From positions 81,290 through 145,289 of the forward strand of contig JACKEY010000015.1 in the NCBI GenBank assembly GCA_020632755.1: a stretch of DNA of 64,000 bases, written 5' to 3'. A program made the position numbers and the translations under genes. The DNA is from Alphaproteobacteria bacterium (GTDB lineage Bacteria; Myxococcota_A; UBA796; UBA2385). Shown in pieces: positions 46,592 to 54,955 of this stretch; positions within the stretch are counted from its first letter, which is position 1; each line of letters starts with the position of its first letter. The notes under the pieces are model-generated. The model was not told the DNA's origin and did no database searches. It worked only from the letters and a program-made list of their open reading frames with translations.

Positions 46592-46684
46592 CGGCCCTCA
46601 GGCAGCGGCCCTCAGGCAGCGGCCCTCAGGCAGCGGCCCTCAGGCAGCGGCCCTCAGGCAGCGGCCCTCAGGCAGCGGCCCTCA
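46591..46684. repeat. 14-bp minisatellite, 6.7 copies
   Basis: GCGGCCCTCAGGCA is repeated head-to-tail six times without a mismatch, then GCGGCCCTCA once more. The first base is the last base of the cpxA-like stop codon. It fills the gap between two convergent genes. Perfect copies suggest recent expansion, and copy number may vary between strains. Confidence 0.95.
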
Positions 46685-46695
46685 CGCTGTGCTGC

Positions 46696-47223
46696 TCAGA
46701 AGGCGGACTGGATCGCGTTGGTGACCGCCGGGATCAGGTAGCTCCACTGCGCGTCCTCCTCCTTCGTGACGGTCACGAAGTCCTTGACCGCGAAGATGGT
46801 GCGCACGCCGACGACCTTGAAGATCGCCTCGCCGAGCTCGTTGCCCTCGGCCTCCTCCTTCGAGTTGAAGGACAGGCTGCCCTTGGCGACGACCTTGCGG
46901 CTGACGACGAACTTCATGGCGTTGGGGTTCGGCGTCTCCTCGGCGTGCACCTCGACCTCGCTGCGGGTCGGCTCCGCTTCCTCGTCGCCGCCGTGGTCGT
47001 GGCTGTGGCTGTGACTGTGCCCGTGCGAGTGGCTGTGGCCCATGTCGTCGTCGTCGTCGTAGGGCGAGACCGGGGGAGGGGCGGAGCGCACGGCTTCGGG
47101 CGGGCGCTTCAGGCCCCCGCTGCCCGGGGTGTAGTGCACGTTGGTCTTGGCCTTGGAGGGACGGACCAGCCCGACGGCCTTCTTGACGGCGCGCAGGGGG
47201 AGGGAGGCGAGCTTCTTGAGCAT
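46696..47223 (-). CDS. Nfu N-terminal-domain protein with a His-rich insert
   Basis: 175 aa. The C-terminal 80 residues are a scaffold Nfu N-terminal domain: ETPNPNAMKFVVSRKVVAKG, SLSFNSKEEAEGNELGEAIF and VKDFVTVTKEEDAQW. The CXXC-bearing NifU-like domain that normally follows in Nfu is absent. In front is a basic helix (1-25), then five Asp residues and a run of alternating His-Ser/Gly, 8 His in 15 residues (near residue 62), a likely metal-binding segment. It may deliver or sense iron or zinc for Fe-S assembly without itself carrying a cluster; this is an inference. Confidence 0.88.
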   Translation of the reverse strand: MLKKLASLPLRAVKKAVGLVRPSKAKTNVHYTPGSGGLKRPPEAVRSAPPPVSPYDDDDDMGHSHSHGHSHSHSHDHGGDEEAEPTRSEVEVHAEETPNPNAMKFVVSRKVVAKGSLSFNSKEEAEGNELGEAIFKVVGVRTIFAVKDFVTVTKEEDAQWSYLIPAVTNAIQSAF

Positions 47224-47294
47224 GGCGGCTTCCGGCGGAGGAGGGACGCTTCCGGCTAACGCTCGGCGGAGCCTGCGGGGTAGGGGAGGGGCCC

Positions 47295-48143
47295 ATGTCG
47301 GCGCGCATCACCATCCTGGACGGCCCGCTGGGCACCGAGCTGCTGCGCCGGGGCGTGGCCTTGCCGGCGCCCGCCTGGTCGGCGGCGGCGCTGGGTGACG
47401 CCCCGGACGTCGTCGCGGCCATCCACCGCGAATACGCCGCGGCCGGCGCCACGGTGCACACGACGTGCACCTTCCGCACCCAGCCGCGCTGGCTGCCGGA
47501 CTGGCGGGCCCGCGTGACGACCGCGGTGGGCCTGGCGCGGGGCGCGGTCCCGGCCGGCCACCGCGTCGCCGGCAGCATCGCGCCGATCTTCGACTGCTAC
47601 CGGCCGGACCTGTCGCCGCCCGAGCCGGGGCCCGAGCACGCGCGGCTCGCGCAGGCGCTGGTCGAGGAGGGCGTGGACCTGCTGCTGTGCGAGACCTTTC
47701 CCAACGTGGGCGAGGGGCTCGCCGCGGTGGACGCCGCGGTGTTGGCCGGAGCAGGCCGCGTGCCCGTCTGGGCGGCGTTCACGCCCGGGCCCGACGGCGA
47801 CCTGCTGTCGCCCGAGGAGATCGCGGTCGGTTGCCGCGAGGCGGCGGCGCGCGGGGCGGCAGCGGTCCTGGTGAACTGCCTGCCGGCGACGTCCGCGCTG
47901 CGCTGGCTGCAGCCGGTGCTGGACCTGGACCTGGGCCTGCCCGTGGGCATCTACGCCAACGCGGGCCATGCCTGCGACGGGCTCGGCTGGGGGGCGGACC
48001 CGGCGCAGGCGGCGGCGCGCTACGTCGAACTCGCGCGCCAGTGGGTGGCGGCCGGTGCCACCCTGGTGGGGGCCTGCTGCGGCACCACGCCCGCGACCAT
48101 CGCCGCGCTGGCGCAGGCGTTTCGCACGACGGAGGACCGATGA
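47295..48143 (+). CDS. Homocysteine S-methyltransferase family protein
   Basis: 282 aa. The barrel begins ITILDGPLGTELLRRG. The three zinc cysteines are present: one in VLVNCLPATS and two in VGACCGTTPATI. VDLLLCETFPN is a further family motif. Such enzymes make methionine from homocysteine using S-methylmethionine or another methyl donor. Its stop overlaps the start of the next lipoprotein gene (ATGA), though the functions look unrelated. Confidence 0.92.
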   Translation: MSARITILDGPLGTELLRRGVALPAPAWSAAALGDAPDVVAAIHREYAAAGATVHTTCTFRTQPRWLPDWRARVTTAVGLARGAVPAGHRVAGSIAPIFDCYRPDLSPPEPGPEHARLAQALVEEGVDLLLCETFPNVGEGLAAVDAAVLAGAGRVPVWAAFTPGPDGDLLSPEEIAVGCREAAARGAAAVLVNCLPATSALRWLQPVLDLDLGLPVGIYANAGHACDGLGWGADPAQAAARYVELARQWVAAGATLVGACCGTTPATIAALAQAFRTTEDR

Positions 48144-49705
48144 CCCTGTGGCTGCTGCTGACCCTGGCCTGTGGCGACAAGGGCGGGCCGGTCGACACGG
48201 GCGGGGCCGACTCGGGCCGGACGGACGACGACGCGGACGGCGACGCGGACACGGACACCGACACCGACACCGACACGGGCGGCGACACGGACACGGACAC
48301 CAGCCCCGACACGGACACGGACACCGACACCGACACCGGCCCGATGGCCTGGCGCGGCGACGGTGCGCTGGCCGAGCTGCCGGTGATCATCCGTGGCGAC
48401 CAGCCCGGTGGTCTCGCCGGGCGAGCGGTGGACGGGACCGGAGACGTCGACGGCGACGGGGTCGGTGACCTGATCCTGGCGGCGCCCATGGCCCCGGGCG
48501 CCGGCGACGAGGCCGAGGCCGGCCGCGTCTACCTGCTGCAGGGGCCGCTGGCGGGCACCCGGACCGTGGCCGACGCCGACCGCACCTTCTACGGGCCACG
48601 GGCCGAGGCCTGGCTGGGCTGGTCGGTCGCGGGCCTGGGCGACCTGGACGGCGACGGGCAGCCAGAGGTCGGCATCGGCGCCCCACTGGCCGACGGCGCC
48701 GCGCCCCAGGCCGGCGCGGCCTGGGTCTTCTCGGACATCGCCGCGGCCGACGGCCTGGACGACGCCGAGCGGGTGATCCACGGCGCCGCCACCCGCGACC
48801 AGCTGGGCATCGAGCTGTGCACCGCGGGCGATCAGGACGGCGATGGCTGGCCCGATCTGCTCGTCGGCGCCTGGCTGTCCGACGACCCCGCCCGGGACGC
48901 TGGGGCCGTCGCCGTGTTCGGCGGCGCGGCCACCGGGACCCTGACCCTCGGCGACGCCGGCTTCCTGGCCAAGGGCCTCTCCGAGAACGACTGGGCCGGG
49001 TACGCGGCCTGCGGCGGCGGCGACGTCGACGGCGACGGCGCGGACGACCTGTTCATCGGCGCCGACGGCAGCGACCTGTCCCGGCCGGAAGGCGGCGCGG
49101 CCTTCGTCTTCCACGGCCCCGTGCTCCCCGACGCCGGCGCCCGGCGCACGGATCTCTCGGCCGCCGACGCCAGCATCCTGGCCGAGGGCAACGGCGACTT
49201 CGCCGGCCACACGGTCGCCATCGTGGGCGACCAGGACGGCGACGGCCACGCCGACCTGTTCACCGGGGCGCTCGGCTACCGCGCCGAGGGCGTGCGGGTC
49301 GGACGGGCCTACCTGTTCACCGGCGACCCGGGGCCCGGCGCCTCGGCCGGGGCGGCCGACCGGATCTGGACCGGCACCGACGAGAACGGCATGCTCGGCT
49401 ACACCGTCCAGGGGGCCGGAGACCTCGACCGCGATGGCATCGAGGACCTGCTGCTCGGCATCCGCTACGCCGCGGACGCCGGGGTGGAAGCCGGGGCCGT
49501 GCAGCTGCTCTACGGCGACCGGACCCTCTCCTACGACGACGGCTGGTACGGCATCGCCGAGGCCGCTGGCGACGAAGCCACCTACGCGCTGGGGGCCGGC
49601 GGCGACGTGAACGGCGACGGCTGGCCCGACGCCTTCGTCGGCGCGCCCGGCTGGGGCGACGACGATGTCGGGGCCGTCTACGTGATCACGGGGGGGCGGC
49701 GCTGA
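48140..49705 (+). CDS. FG-GAP propeller lipoprotein with Asp-Thr stalk
   Basis: 521 aa; ATG overlapping the previous stop in ATGA. The lipobox is LLTLAC (Cys11). A stalk of Asp-Thr dipeptides spans about 35-70. About seven FG-GAP loops follow: DVDGDGVGDLILA, DLDGDGQPEVGIG, DQDGDGWPDLLVG, DVDGDGADDLFIG, DQDGDGHADLFTG, DLDRDGIEDLLLG and DVNGDGWPDAFVG. This is enough for a full seven-blade integrin-alpha-like propeller. It is an outer-surface candidate. The last 20 bases overlap the 3' end of the MFS gene on the other strand. Confidence 0.9.
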   Translation: MTLWLLLTLACGDKGGPVDTGGADSGRTDDDADGDADTDTDTDTDTGGDTDTDTSPDTDTDTDTDTGPMAWRGDGALAELPVIIRGDQPGGLAGRAVDGTGDVDGDGVGDLILAAPMAPGAGDEAEAGRVYLLQGPLAGTRTVADADRTFYGPRAEAWLGWSVAGLGDLDGDGQPEVGIGAPLADGAAPQAGAAWVFSDIAAADGLDDAERVIHGAATRDQLGIELCTAGDQDGDGWPDLLVGAWLSDDPARDAGAVAVFGGAATGTLTLGDAGFLAKGLSENDWAGYAACGGGDVDGDGADDLFIGADGSDLSRPEGGAAFVFHGPVLPDAGARRTDLSAADASILAEGNGDFAGHTVAIVGDQDGDGHADLFTGALGYRAEGVRVGRAYLFTGDPGPGASAGAADRIWTGTDENGMLGYTVQGAGDLDRDGIEDLLLGIRYAADAGVEAGAVQLLYGDRTLSYDDGWYGIAEAAGDEATYALGAGGDVNGDGWPDAFVGAPGWGDDDVGAVYVITGGRR

Positions 49706-50903
49706 CCAGACGCCGCCGCACCAGCGGCAGCAGGGCGAAGGCCGGCAGCGCCAGCACGAAGGTCAGCAGGAACCAGCTGGCGTAGCCCAGGTGGGCCGCG
49801 CCGTAGCCCGACACCGCGCCCGACAGGATGCGCGTCAGGCCCATCGCCGCGGTCAGCAGGGCGAAGCGGGTCGTGGCCTGCCGCCCGCCGGTCAGGGCCA
49901 TCAGCGCCGCCAGGAAGGCCGCCGTGCCGAGCCCGCCGGTGAAGCTCTCGACGACGCTGGCCGCGTAGACCGCGCTCCGGGACGGCCAGGTCGCGGCCGC
50001 CGCGTAGCCCAGGTTCGACAGGGCCTGGGCCGCGCCGAGCAGCCACAGGCCGCGGAAGGCCCCCAGCCGGGTCGTCAGCTCGCCGCCCAGCAGCGCGCCG
50101 GCGATGGTGAGCGCCGTGCCGAGCGTGATGCTGATGAAGCCGACCTCTTCCACCGACAGCCCCGCGTCCAGCCAGAAGGGCTTGACCATCGGGCCCATGG
50201 CCGCGTCGCCGAGCTTGAACAGCATCACGAAGGCCACGATGCCCACGGCGGCCAGCCAGCCGTCGGCCCGCACCCAGGACAGCAGCTCGGACAGCCAGCG
50301 CACGGGGCTGGCGTCGGGCCGGGGAGCGCGGGGGAGGAGGAGCAGGGGGAGGGCGAGGAGGAGGGCGGCCCCGCCGACCAGGGCGAAGACCACGGTCCAC
50401 GACACGCTGCCGCCGAGCGCCACGGCCCCGCCGCCCGCGAGGAGCATCGCGGCCCGGTAGGCCGCCACCCGCAGGCCGTTGGCCCGCCCGTGCTGGTCGG
50501 CCGGCAGCACCGTCGCGACCCAGCCGTCGGCGGCCAGGTCGAAGGTCGCGCTCGCCGCCGCCACGCCGACCAGCACCACCCAGAAGGCCGGCCCCAGGCC
50601 CAGCTGCGGCAGCAGCGCCACCCCCAGGCCGACGCCCAGCAGCGCGGCCGTGGCCCAGCCCATCAGGTGTCCCACCCGGTCGACCAGCGGCGACCACAGG
50701 GGCTTGAGGGTCCACGGCAGGCCGACCAGCGACGCGAGCCCGATGGCTTCCAGGCTGGTGCCCTGGACCTTCAGCCACACCGGCACCAGCTCGCCGACCA
50801 CGCCCATCGGCAGCCCGCTGCCCAGGTAGAGCAGCACGGTCATGCCGGCCAGGGCCCCGGCGGAGGGGCCGGGCGTGGTCGGAGGGGAAGGACGCGAGGA
50901 CAT
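49686..50903 (-). CDS. MFS transporter, AmpG-like
   Basis: 405 aa from the ATG at 50903; about 12 transmembrane helices. The start TVLLYLGSGLPMGVVGELVPVWL and the loop GLPWTLKPLWSPLVDRV match the AmpG/PAT group, as does DLAADGWVATVLPADQHGRANG in the TM4-5 loop. AmpG imports muropeptides for peptidoglycan recycling; with a class A PBP also in the window this is plausible. The substrate is not proven, and PAT-family acetyl-CoA-type transporters share these motifs. Confidence 0.85.
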   Translation of the reverse strand: MSSRPSPPTTPGPSAGALAGMTVLLYLGSGLPMGVVGELVPVWLKVQGTSLEAIGLASLVGLPWTLKPLWSPLVDRVGHLMGWATAALLGVGLGVALLPQLGLGPAFWVVLVGVAAASATFDLAADGWVATVLPADQHGRANGLRVAAYRAAMLLAGGGAVALGGSVSWTVVFALVGGAALLLALPLLLLPRAPRPDASPVRWLSELLSWVRADGWLAAVGIVAFVMLFKLGDAAMGPMVKPFWLDAGLSVEEVGFISITLGTALTIAGALLGGELTTRLGAFRGLWLLGAAQALSNLGYAAAATWPSRSAVYAASVVESFTGGLGTAAFLAALMALTGGRQATTRFALLTAAMGLTRILSGAVSGYGAAHLGYASWFLLTFVLALPAFALLPLVRRRLVSAAPP

Positions 50904-50954
50904 CGACGCATCCTGCCACCCGGCGCTACGCTCCTGGCACCCCCGGAGTCCTCG

Positions 50955-51377
50955 ATGCGCCTTCCGTCGCGCCTTCCCATGCCGCTGCGGGTGCTGCTGG
51001 CCCTGCTCGCCGTGCACGCCGCCGACCGCGCCGTCGCCTGGGCCTGCTCCTGCGCGCCCGTCGACGACCCCGTGGCCGCGATGGACGACTACGACGAGGT
51101 GTTCGTCGGGCGGGCCGAGGGCACGGGCTTCGGCTGCGGCCAGGCCGACGTCACGACCCGGTTCGAGGTCGTCGAGGCCTTCAAGGGCGTGGACGTCGGC
51201 GACACCGTGCAGGTCGAGCACGGAACCCAGAGCGCGTCGTGCGGGTTGACCTACGACCGCGGCGCCACCTACCTGGTGTTCGCCGCCGGCGGGTTCAGCA
51301 ACCTGTGCTCCCCCGGCGGCCCCGCGATGCTCGAAGCCGACACGGTGCAAGCCCTGCGCGACGCCACCGGCGGTTAG
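50955..51377 (+). CDS. Exported NTR/TIMP-like domain protein
   Basis: 140 aa with a signal peptide (hydrophobic about 12-28). The mature protein starts Trp-Ala-Cys-Ser-Cys-Ala-Pro, the N-terminal CxC of netrin-like/TIMP domains. YDEVFVGRAEG, FEVVEAFKGVDVGDTVQVE and further Cys residues follow at positions expected for disulfides. Bacterial members are secreted and of unknown role. It begins a run of four co-directional genes. Confidence 0.8.
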   Translation: MRLPSRLPMPLRVLLALLAVHAADRAVAWACSCAPVDDPVAAMDDYDEVFVGRAEGTGFGCGQADVTTRFEVVEAFKGVDVGDTVQVEHGTQSASCGLTYDRGATYLVFAAGGFSNLCSPGGPAMLEADTVQALRDATGG

Positions 51378-51404
51378 TCCCCGCCTCCTCCCACCCGGCC
51401 TCCC

Positions 51405-51899
51405 ATGCGCCCCGCCTCCCTGTTGCTGTCGGCCGTCCTCCTCCTCGGCCTCTCCTCGCCCGCCCTGGCCAAGGGCGGCAAGGGGGGCGGTGGCGGGGGC
51501 CGAAAGGTCGCGGTCCTCCTCGCCCCGGCCCAGCTGACGGTCCCGCAGGCCGAGCTGACCGTCGACATCAAGGTCGCGCCGCGCACCTCGGTGGCGCCGG
51601 TGATCGCGCTGGATCTGTCGGGGCCGATCCGCCTGGGCCACTTCGGCGGCCAGCTGCGCCACAGCTTCGCCGGCACCTGGGAACGGGGCGCCTTCCTGGC
51701 GGCCGAGGTCGTCACCGGCGACGGCTCGTGGAAGCACGAGGACAGCACCGGCGTCGCCTTCGGCGGCATGGCCGGCGGGCGCTACACCTTCACCCCGGCC
51801 CTGACCCTCGAAGGGGGCATCGGCGGCCGGGTCCACTGGGACGGGAGCAAGGCCTGGCCCGGCGCCCTCGTCCACCTCGGCATCGGCTGGAGCTTCTGA
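51405..51899 (+). CDS. Small exported protein, possible outer-membrane beta-barrel
   Basis: 164 aa, signal peptide ending SSPALA, then a Lys/Gly-rich segment (KGGKGGGGGGRK). The rest alternates hydrophobic and polar residues in short strands (APVIALDLSGPIRLGHFGG, GGMAGGRYTFTPALTLEGGI) and ends in Trp-Ser-Phe. A terminal Phe is typical of outer-membrane barrels. No family recognised. Confidence 0.72.
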   Translation: MRPASLLLSAVLLLGLSSPALAKGGKGGGGGGRKVAVLLAPAQLTVPQAELTVDIKVAPRTSVAPVIALDLSGPIRLGHFGGQLRHSFAGTWERGAFLAAEVVTGDGSWKHEDSTGVAFGGMAGGRYTFTPALTLEGGIGGRVHWDGSKAWPGALVHLGIGWSF

Positions 51900-52999
51900 T
51901 GATTCCCCTGCTCGCGCTCACCCTGCTGACCGGCTGCTCCAAGGAACAGACCGACGCGTACTGGATCCAGGGCGCCGGCTACGGCTGGGACCTGTTCAAC
52001 CACCGCGTCAGCCACCTGCACTGGGACGTCGACGCCGACGGGCGCCGGGCCGCCATCATCGGCGGCACCTCGACCACCGGCGTGCCGGCGGACCTGCCCG
52101 ACGAGTGCGAGTCCAGCTCCTGCCAGGAGCTGCCCTTCCTCGACGACAGCGAGGTGCAGCTGCGCTGGGTGCACGCCAGCAGCAAGCGCACGGTCTTCGC
52201 CCGCGGCAGCGCCGAGCTGCTCGCCGACGCCGGCGGGGTCAGCACCAGCGTGAGCGTGCCCCTGCCGCGCAAGGCCAAGGGCGACCCGGTGGCCTTCATC
52301 GCCGGGCTCACCTTCGACACCGACGCGCCGCTGTCGGGCGGCGACGCCTGCTACGACCCCAGCTTCGGCTGGCACCCGCGGCAGATCGCGCTGACGCTCG
52401 GCACCCCGACCCTGGACGACGGGCGGGAGAGCGTGACCGTGCCGGTCACCGCCACCTTCGCGGCCGGCGAGTCCTTCGAGGACATCCGCCAGTGCATCGA
52501 CGCGGTCAACGACCAGGCCCAGGTCGCCGTCGACGTGCAGATCGTCGTGGCCGTGACCCGCGACGGCTACGAGCACCACGACGTCAGCCACGGCATGACC
52601 TACACGCTGGGCGACGGGGCTCCGGGCGCGCCCGACGAACAGCCGCCCCCGGACATGGGTGATCGGCCCCTGGCGGTCGGCGTGGCCAACCCCGTGCTGG
52701 GCTGGTCGAGCCTGGACTTCTCGTTCTACGGCAGCGAGAGCGACGGGCACGGCGCCTACATCCGCACCCTGTCCTGGGACGCCGACGCGGACGAAGGCTG
52801 GGCCAGCGGCCACGCCACGAACTACTCGCCGGTCACCCAGCTCGACGGCTTCGAGTACGACTTCACGGGCACCGTGGTCGCGCTCGAGATGGCCGACGGC
52901 CAGGCCGATGGCGACACCTCGACCGCGGTCATCCCCGCGGAGCTCGACGACGACGGCGTGCCCGTGATCTTCGACCTGGACGAGGCCGCCGCTGACTGA
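51899..52999 (+). CDS. Lipoprotein of unknown function
   Basis: 366 aa; ATG overlaps the previous stop (TGATG). The lipobox is LLTGC (Cys13). The mature part is beta-rich with several Cys (ECESSSCQEL, GGDACYD, DIRQCID). Two halves seem related: HLHWDVDADGRRAAIIGG near the start and TLSWDADADEGWASGHA near the end. No family recognised. Its position suggests co-expression with the preceding barrel-like protein. Confidence 0.75.
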   Translation: MIPLLALTLLTGCSKEQTDAYWIQGAGYGWDLFNHRVSHLHWDVDADGRRAAIIGGTSTTGVPADLPDECESSSCQELPFLDDSEVQLRWVHASSKRTVFARGSAELLADAGGVSTSVSVPLPRKAKGDPVAFIAGLTFDTDAPLSGGDACYDPSFGWHPRQIALTLGTPTLDDGRESVTVPVTATFAAGESFEDIRQCIDAVNDQAQVAVDVQIVVAVTRDGYEHHDVSHGMTYTLGDGAPGAPDEQPPPDMGDRPLAVGVANPVLGWSSLDFSFYGSESDGHGAYIRTLSWDADADEGWASGHATNYSPVTQLDGFEYDFTGTVVALEMADGQADGDTSTAVIPAELDDDGVPVIFDLDEAAAD

Positions 53000-53072
53000 G
53001 TCTCCGCGACCTGCGCCGCCGGACGCCGAGCCCCCCTCGCGGCCGGCGCCCCTCGCCGACGCCGGGCCGCGG

Positions 53073-53684
53073 GTGAAGCGGCTGGTGGTCGGCGGCATCG
53101 CGCTGCTGGCCGTGGTCAGCACCATCGCCGCGGCCTTCTCGCCCTGGCTGCTGGTGAACGCGCCGCTGGCGCTGGTCGTGCTCAACCCGGACGGTCGGCA
53201 CATCGTGCTGGCGTCGGCCGAGGTCCCGCCCGTGCCCCTGTGGCTGGTGGCCAGCGCCCGGCGCTTCCTGTCGATGCTGCTGACCTGGGGGCTCGGCGCC
53301 ACCTACGGCCACGCCGCCGTCAGCTGGACGGTCAAGCGTTTCCCGCGCTTCGCCGGCTTCGTGCACTGGTCGGATCGGCTGCTGCAGCGCACCGGCCCGG
53401 CCATCCTGGCGCTGATCCCCGGCTACACGATCACCATGCTGGCCGGCGTCGCGGGCCTGTCCTTCCGGCGCTGCGCGGCGGCGCTGGCGGTCGGCGTGTT
53501 GCTGATGAACGGCGCCACCGTGTGGTTCGGCAGCGAGCTGCGGTCGTTCATCCAGCCGCTCGTCGCCTGGCTGACCGCCCACGTGGTCGAAGCGACCCTG
53601 GTCACCGCCGTCGTGATCGGCGGCTGGCAGCTGGTCAGCCGGCTGCGCGGCAAGAAGGGGCTGGAGCTGCCGCCGGCGGACTGA
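53073..53684 (+). CDS. Membrane protein, possibly DedA/VTT-like
   Basis: 203 aa from the GTG at 53073. About four to five hydrophobic segments are present. GPAILALIPGYTITMLAGVAGLSFRRC loosely matches the Arg/Pro-Gly-x-x re-entrant region of DedA (VTT/SNARE-associated) proteins, but the conserved Arg is missing, so the match is weak. The frame stays open upstream with a Pro-rich segment that could be an N-terminal tail if a CTG near 52992 is used. Confidence 0.65.
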   Translation: MKRLVVGGIALLAVVSTIAAAFSPWLLVNAPLALVVLNPDGRHIVLASAEVPPVPLWLVASARRFLSMLLTWGLGATYGHAAVSWTVKRFPRFAGFVHWSDRLLQRTGPAILALIPGYTITMLAGVAGLSFRRCAAALAVGVLLMNGATVWFGSELRSFIQPLVAWLTAHVVEATLVTAVVIGGWQLVSRLRGKKGLELPPAD

Positions 53685-53699
53685 CCGCCCGGGTCGGGC

Positions 53700-54563
53700 T
53701 CAGCCCTTCACGCTGCCCGCGGTCAGGCCTTCGACCAGGTAGCGCTGCAGGGTGAAGAACAGCAGCATCACGGGCACGCTGACCAGGATGGCGCCGGCGG
53801 CGAACCGCCCCCACTCGGTGCCGAAGTCGCCGACGTAGGACTGCAGCACGACGGGCAGGGTGAAGCTGCGCTCGTCGCCCATGAAGGTGGCCGCCAGGAT
53901 GAACTCGTTCCAGGCGGTCATGAAGCTGAACAGGCCGGTCACGACCAGGGCCGGGCGGGCGAGCGGCAGGATGATGCGCCAGAAGGTGGTCCAGCGGCTG
54001 GCGCCGTCCATCAGCGCGGCTTCTTCGAGGTCCCGGGGGATGGTGTCGAAGTAGCCCTTGAGGTTCCAGGTGCAGAACGGGATGGCGGTGGTGGCGTAGA
54101 CCAGGGCCAGGCCCGTCAGGCTGTCGAGCAGGCCCAGCTCGTCGAGCAGGATGTAGAGCGGGATGGCCATGACCACCCCGGGGAACATCTGGGTGATCAG
54201 GAACAGCGCCATGCCGGCGTCGCGGCCGGGGAAGGCCCAGCGGCTCAGGCCGTAGCCGGCGGTGCAGGCCAGGGCGATGCCGACGACGCTGGTGACCAGG
54301 CTGACGAACAGGCTGTTGAACAGCTGGCGGCCGAACAGCCAGGCGCCGGTCGCGTCGGTGGTGCCGACCACGTCCGCGAAGTTCTGCAGCGTGATCTCGG
54401 TGGGGATGGGCCACGGGTCGAGGCTGAAGGCCTGGGACGGCGACAGCGCCATCTTGAGCACCCACAGCACCGGGTAGAGCGTCGCCAGGCTCACCACGAC
54501 GAGCGTGGCGTGCACCAGCAGCTGGGCCGGCAGCGACGGGGCCTGGACGGTGGGTTGTGCCAT
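53700..54563 (-). CDS. malG: Maltose-type ABC transporter permease (MalG)
   Basis: 287 aa from the ATG at 54563. Six transmembrane segments; the EAA loop contacting the ATPase is DLEEAALMDGASRWTTFWRIILPLARP. MalG signatures include QMFPGVVMAIPLYILLDELGL and TAWNEFILAATFM. It pairs with a MalF-type permease, here the fused protein at 61126-63279. No ATPase (malK) gene is in the window. It is convergent with the preceding membrane protein (15-base gap). Confidence 0.9.
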   Translation of the reverse strand: MAQPTVQAPSLPAQLLVHATLVVVSLATLYPVLWVLKMALSPSQAFSLDPWPIPTEITLQNFADVVGTTDATGAWLFGRQLFNSLFVSLVTSVVGIALACTAGYGLSRWAFPGRDAGMALFLITQMFPGVVMAIPLYILLDELGLLDSLTGLALVYATTAIPFCTWNLKGYFDTIPRDLEEAALMDGASRWTTFWRIILPLARPALVVTGLFSFMTAWNEFILAATFMGDERSFTLPVVLQSYVGDFGTEWGRFAAGAILVSVPVMLLFFTLQRYLVEGLTAGSVKG

Positions 54564-54622
54564 CGCCGGGCATGGTGCCACAGGGCGGAGGGCGCTAGGG
54601 CGCTGGCAAGGAGGAGCCCCCG

Positions 54623-54898
54623 ATGCTCGGAAACACCCCCGGCCTGACCGGCGTCGCCACCATCGACCTGCAGAAGCTGCTGCGGGTGCTGCATCGGGGC
54701 GAGATCGCGACCCCGCTGTCCCTGCCCGAGCTGACCCGCTGCGGGCTGCAGCACTGCGCAGACGGGCTGATGGGCGGCCTGCGCGGCTGCGACGAGGCGG
54801 GCCTGCGCGCCGTGCTGGTCTGCGTGCTGGCCGAGCGCACCGATGCCGGCCGCCGCATGGTGGGGCTCACCGACGCCCGGCGCCAGGCCCGCGGCTGA
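54623..54898 (+). CDS. Small conserved-looking protein of unknown function
   Basis: 91 aa. GGAGGAG six bases before the ATG supports translation. It is mostly helical and soluble, with four Cys (RCGLQHC, GGLRGC, VLVC) that could bind metal. No family recognised. It is 57 bases upstream of the Schlafen-like gene on the same strand. Confidence 0.6.
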   Translation: MLGNTPGLTGVATIDLQKLLRVLHRGEIATPLSLPELTRCGLQHCADGLMGGLRGCDEAGLRAVLVCVLAERTDAGRRMVGLTDARRQARG

Positions 54899-54955
54899 GC
54901 GCGGGACCGACGTCCTCGCAGCGCCGCCGCGTCGGGCCCCGGTTACTTGCTCGAC

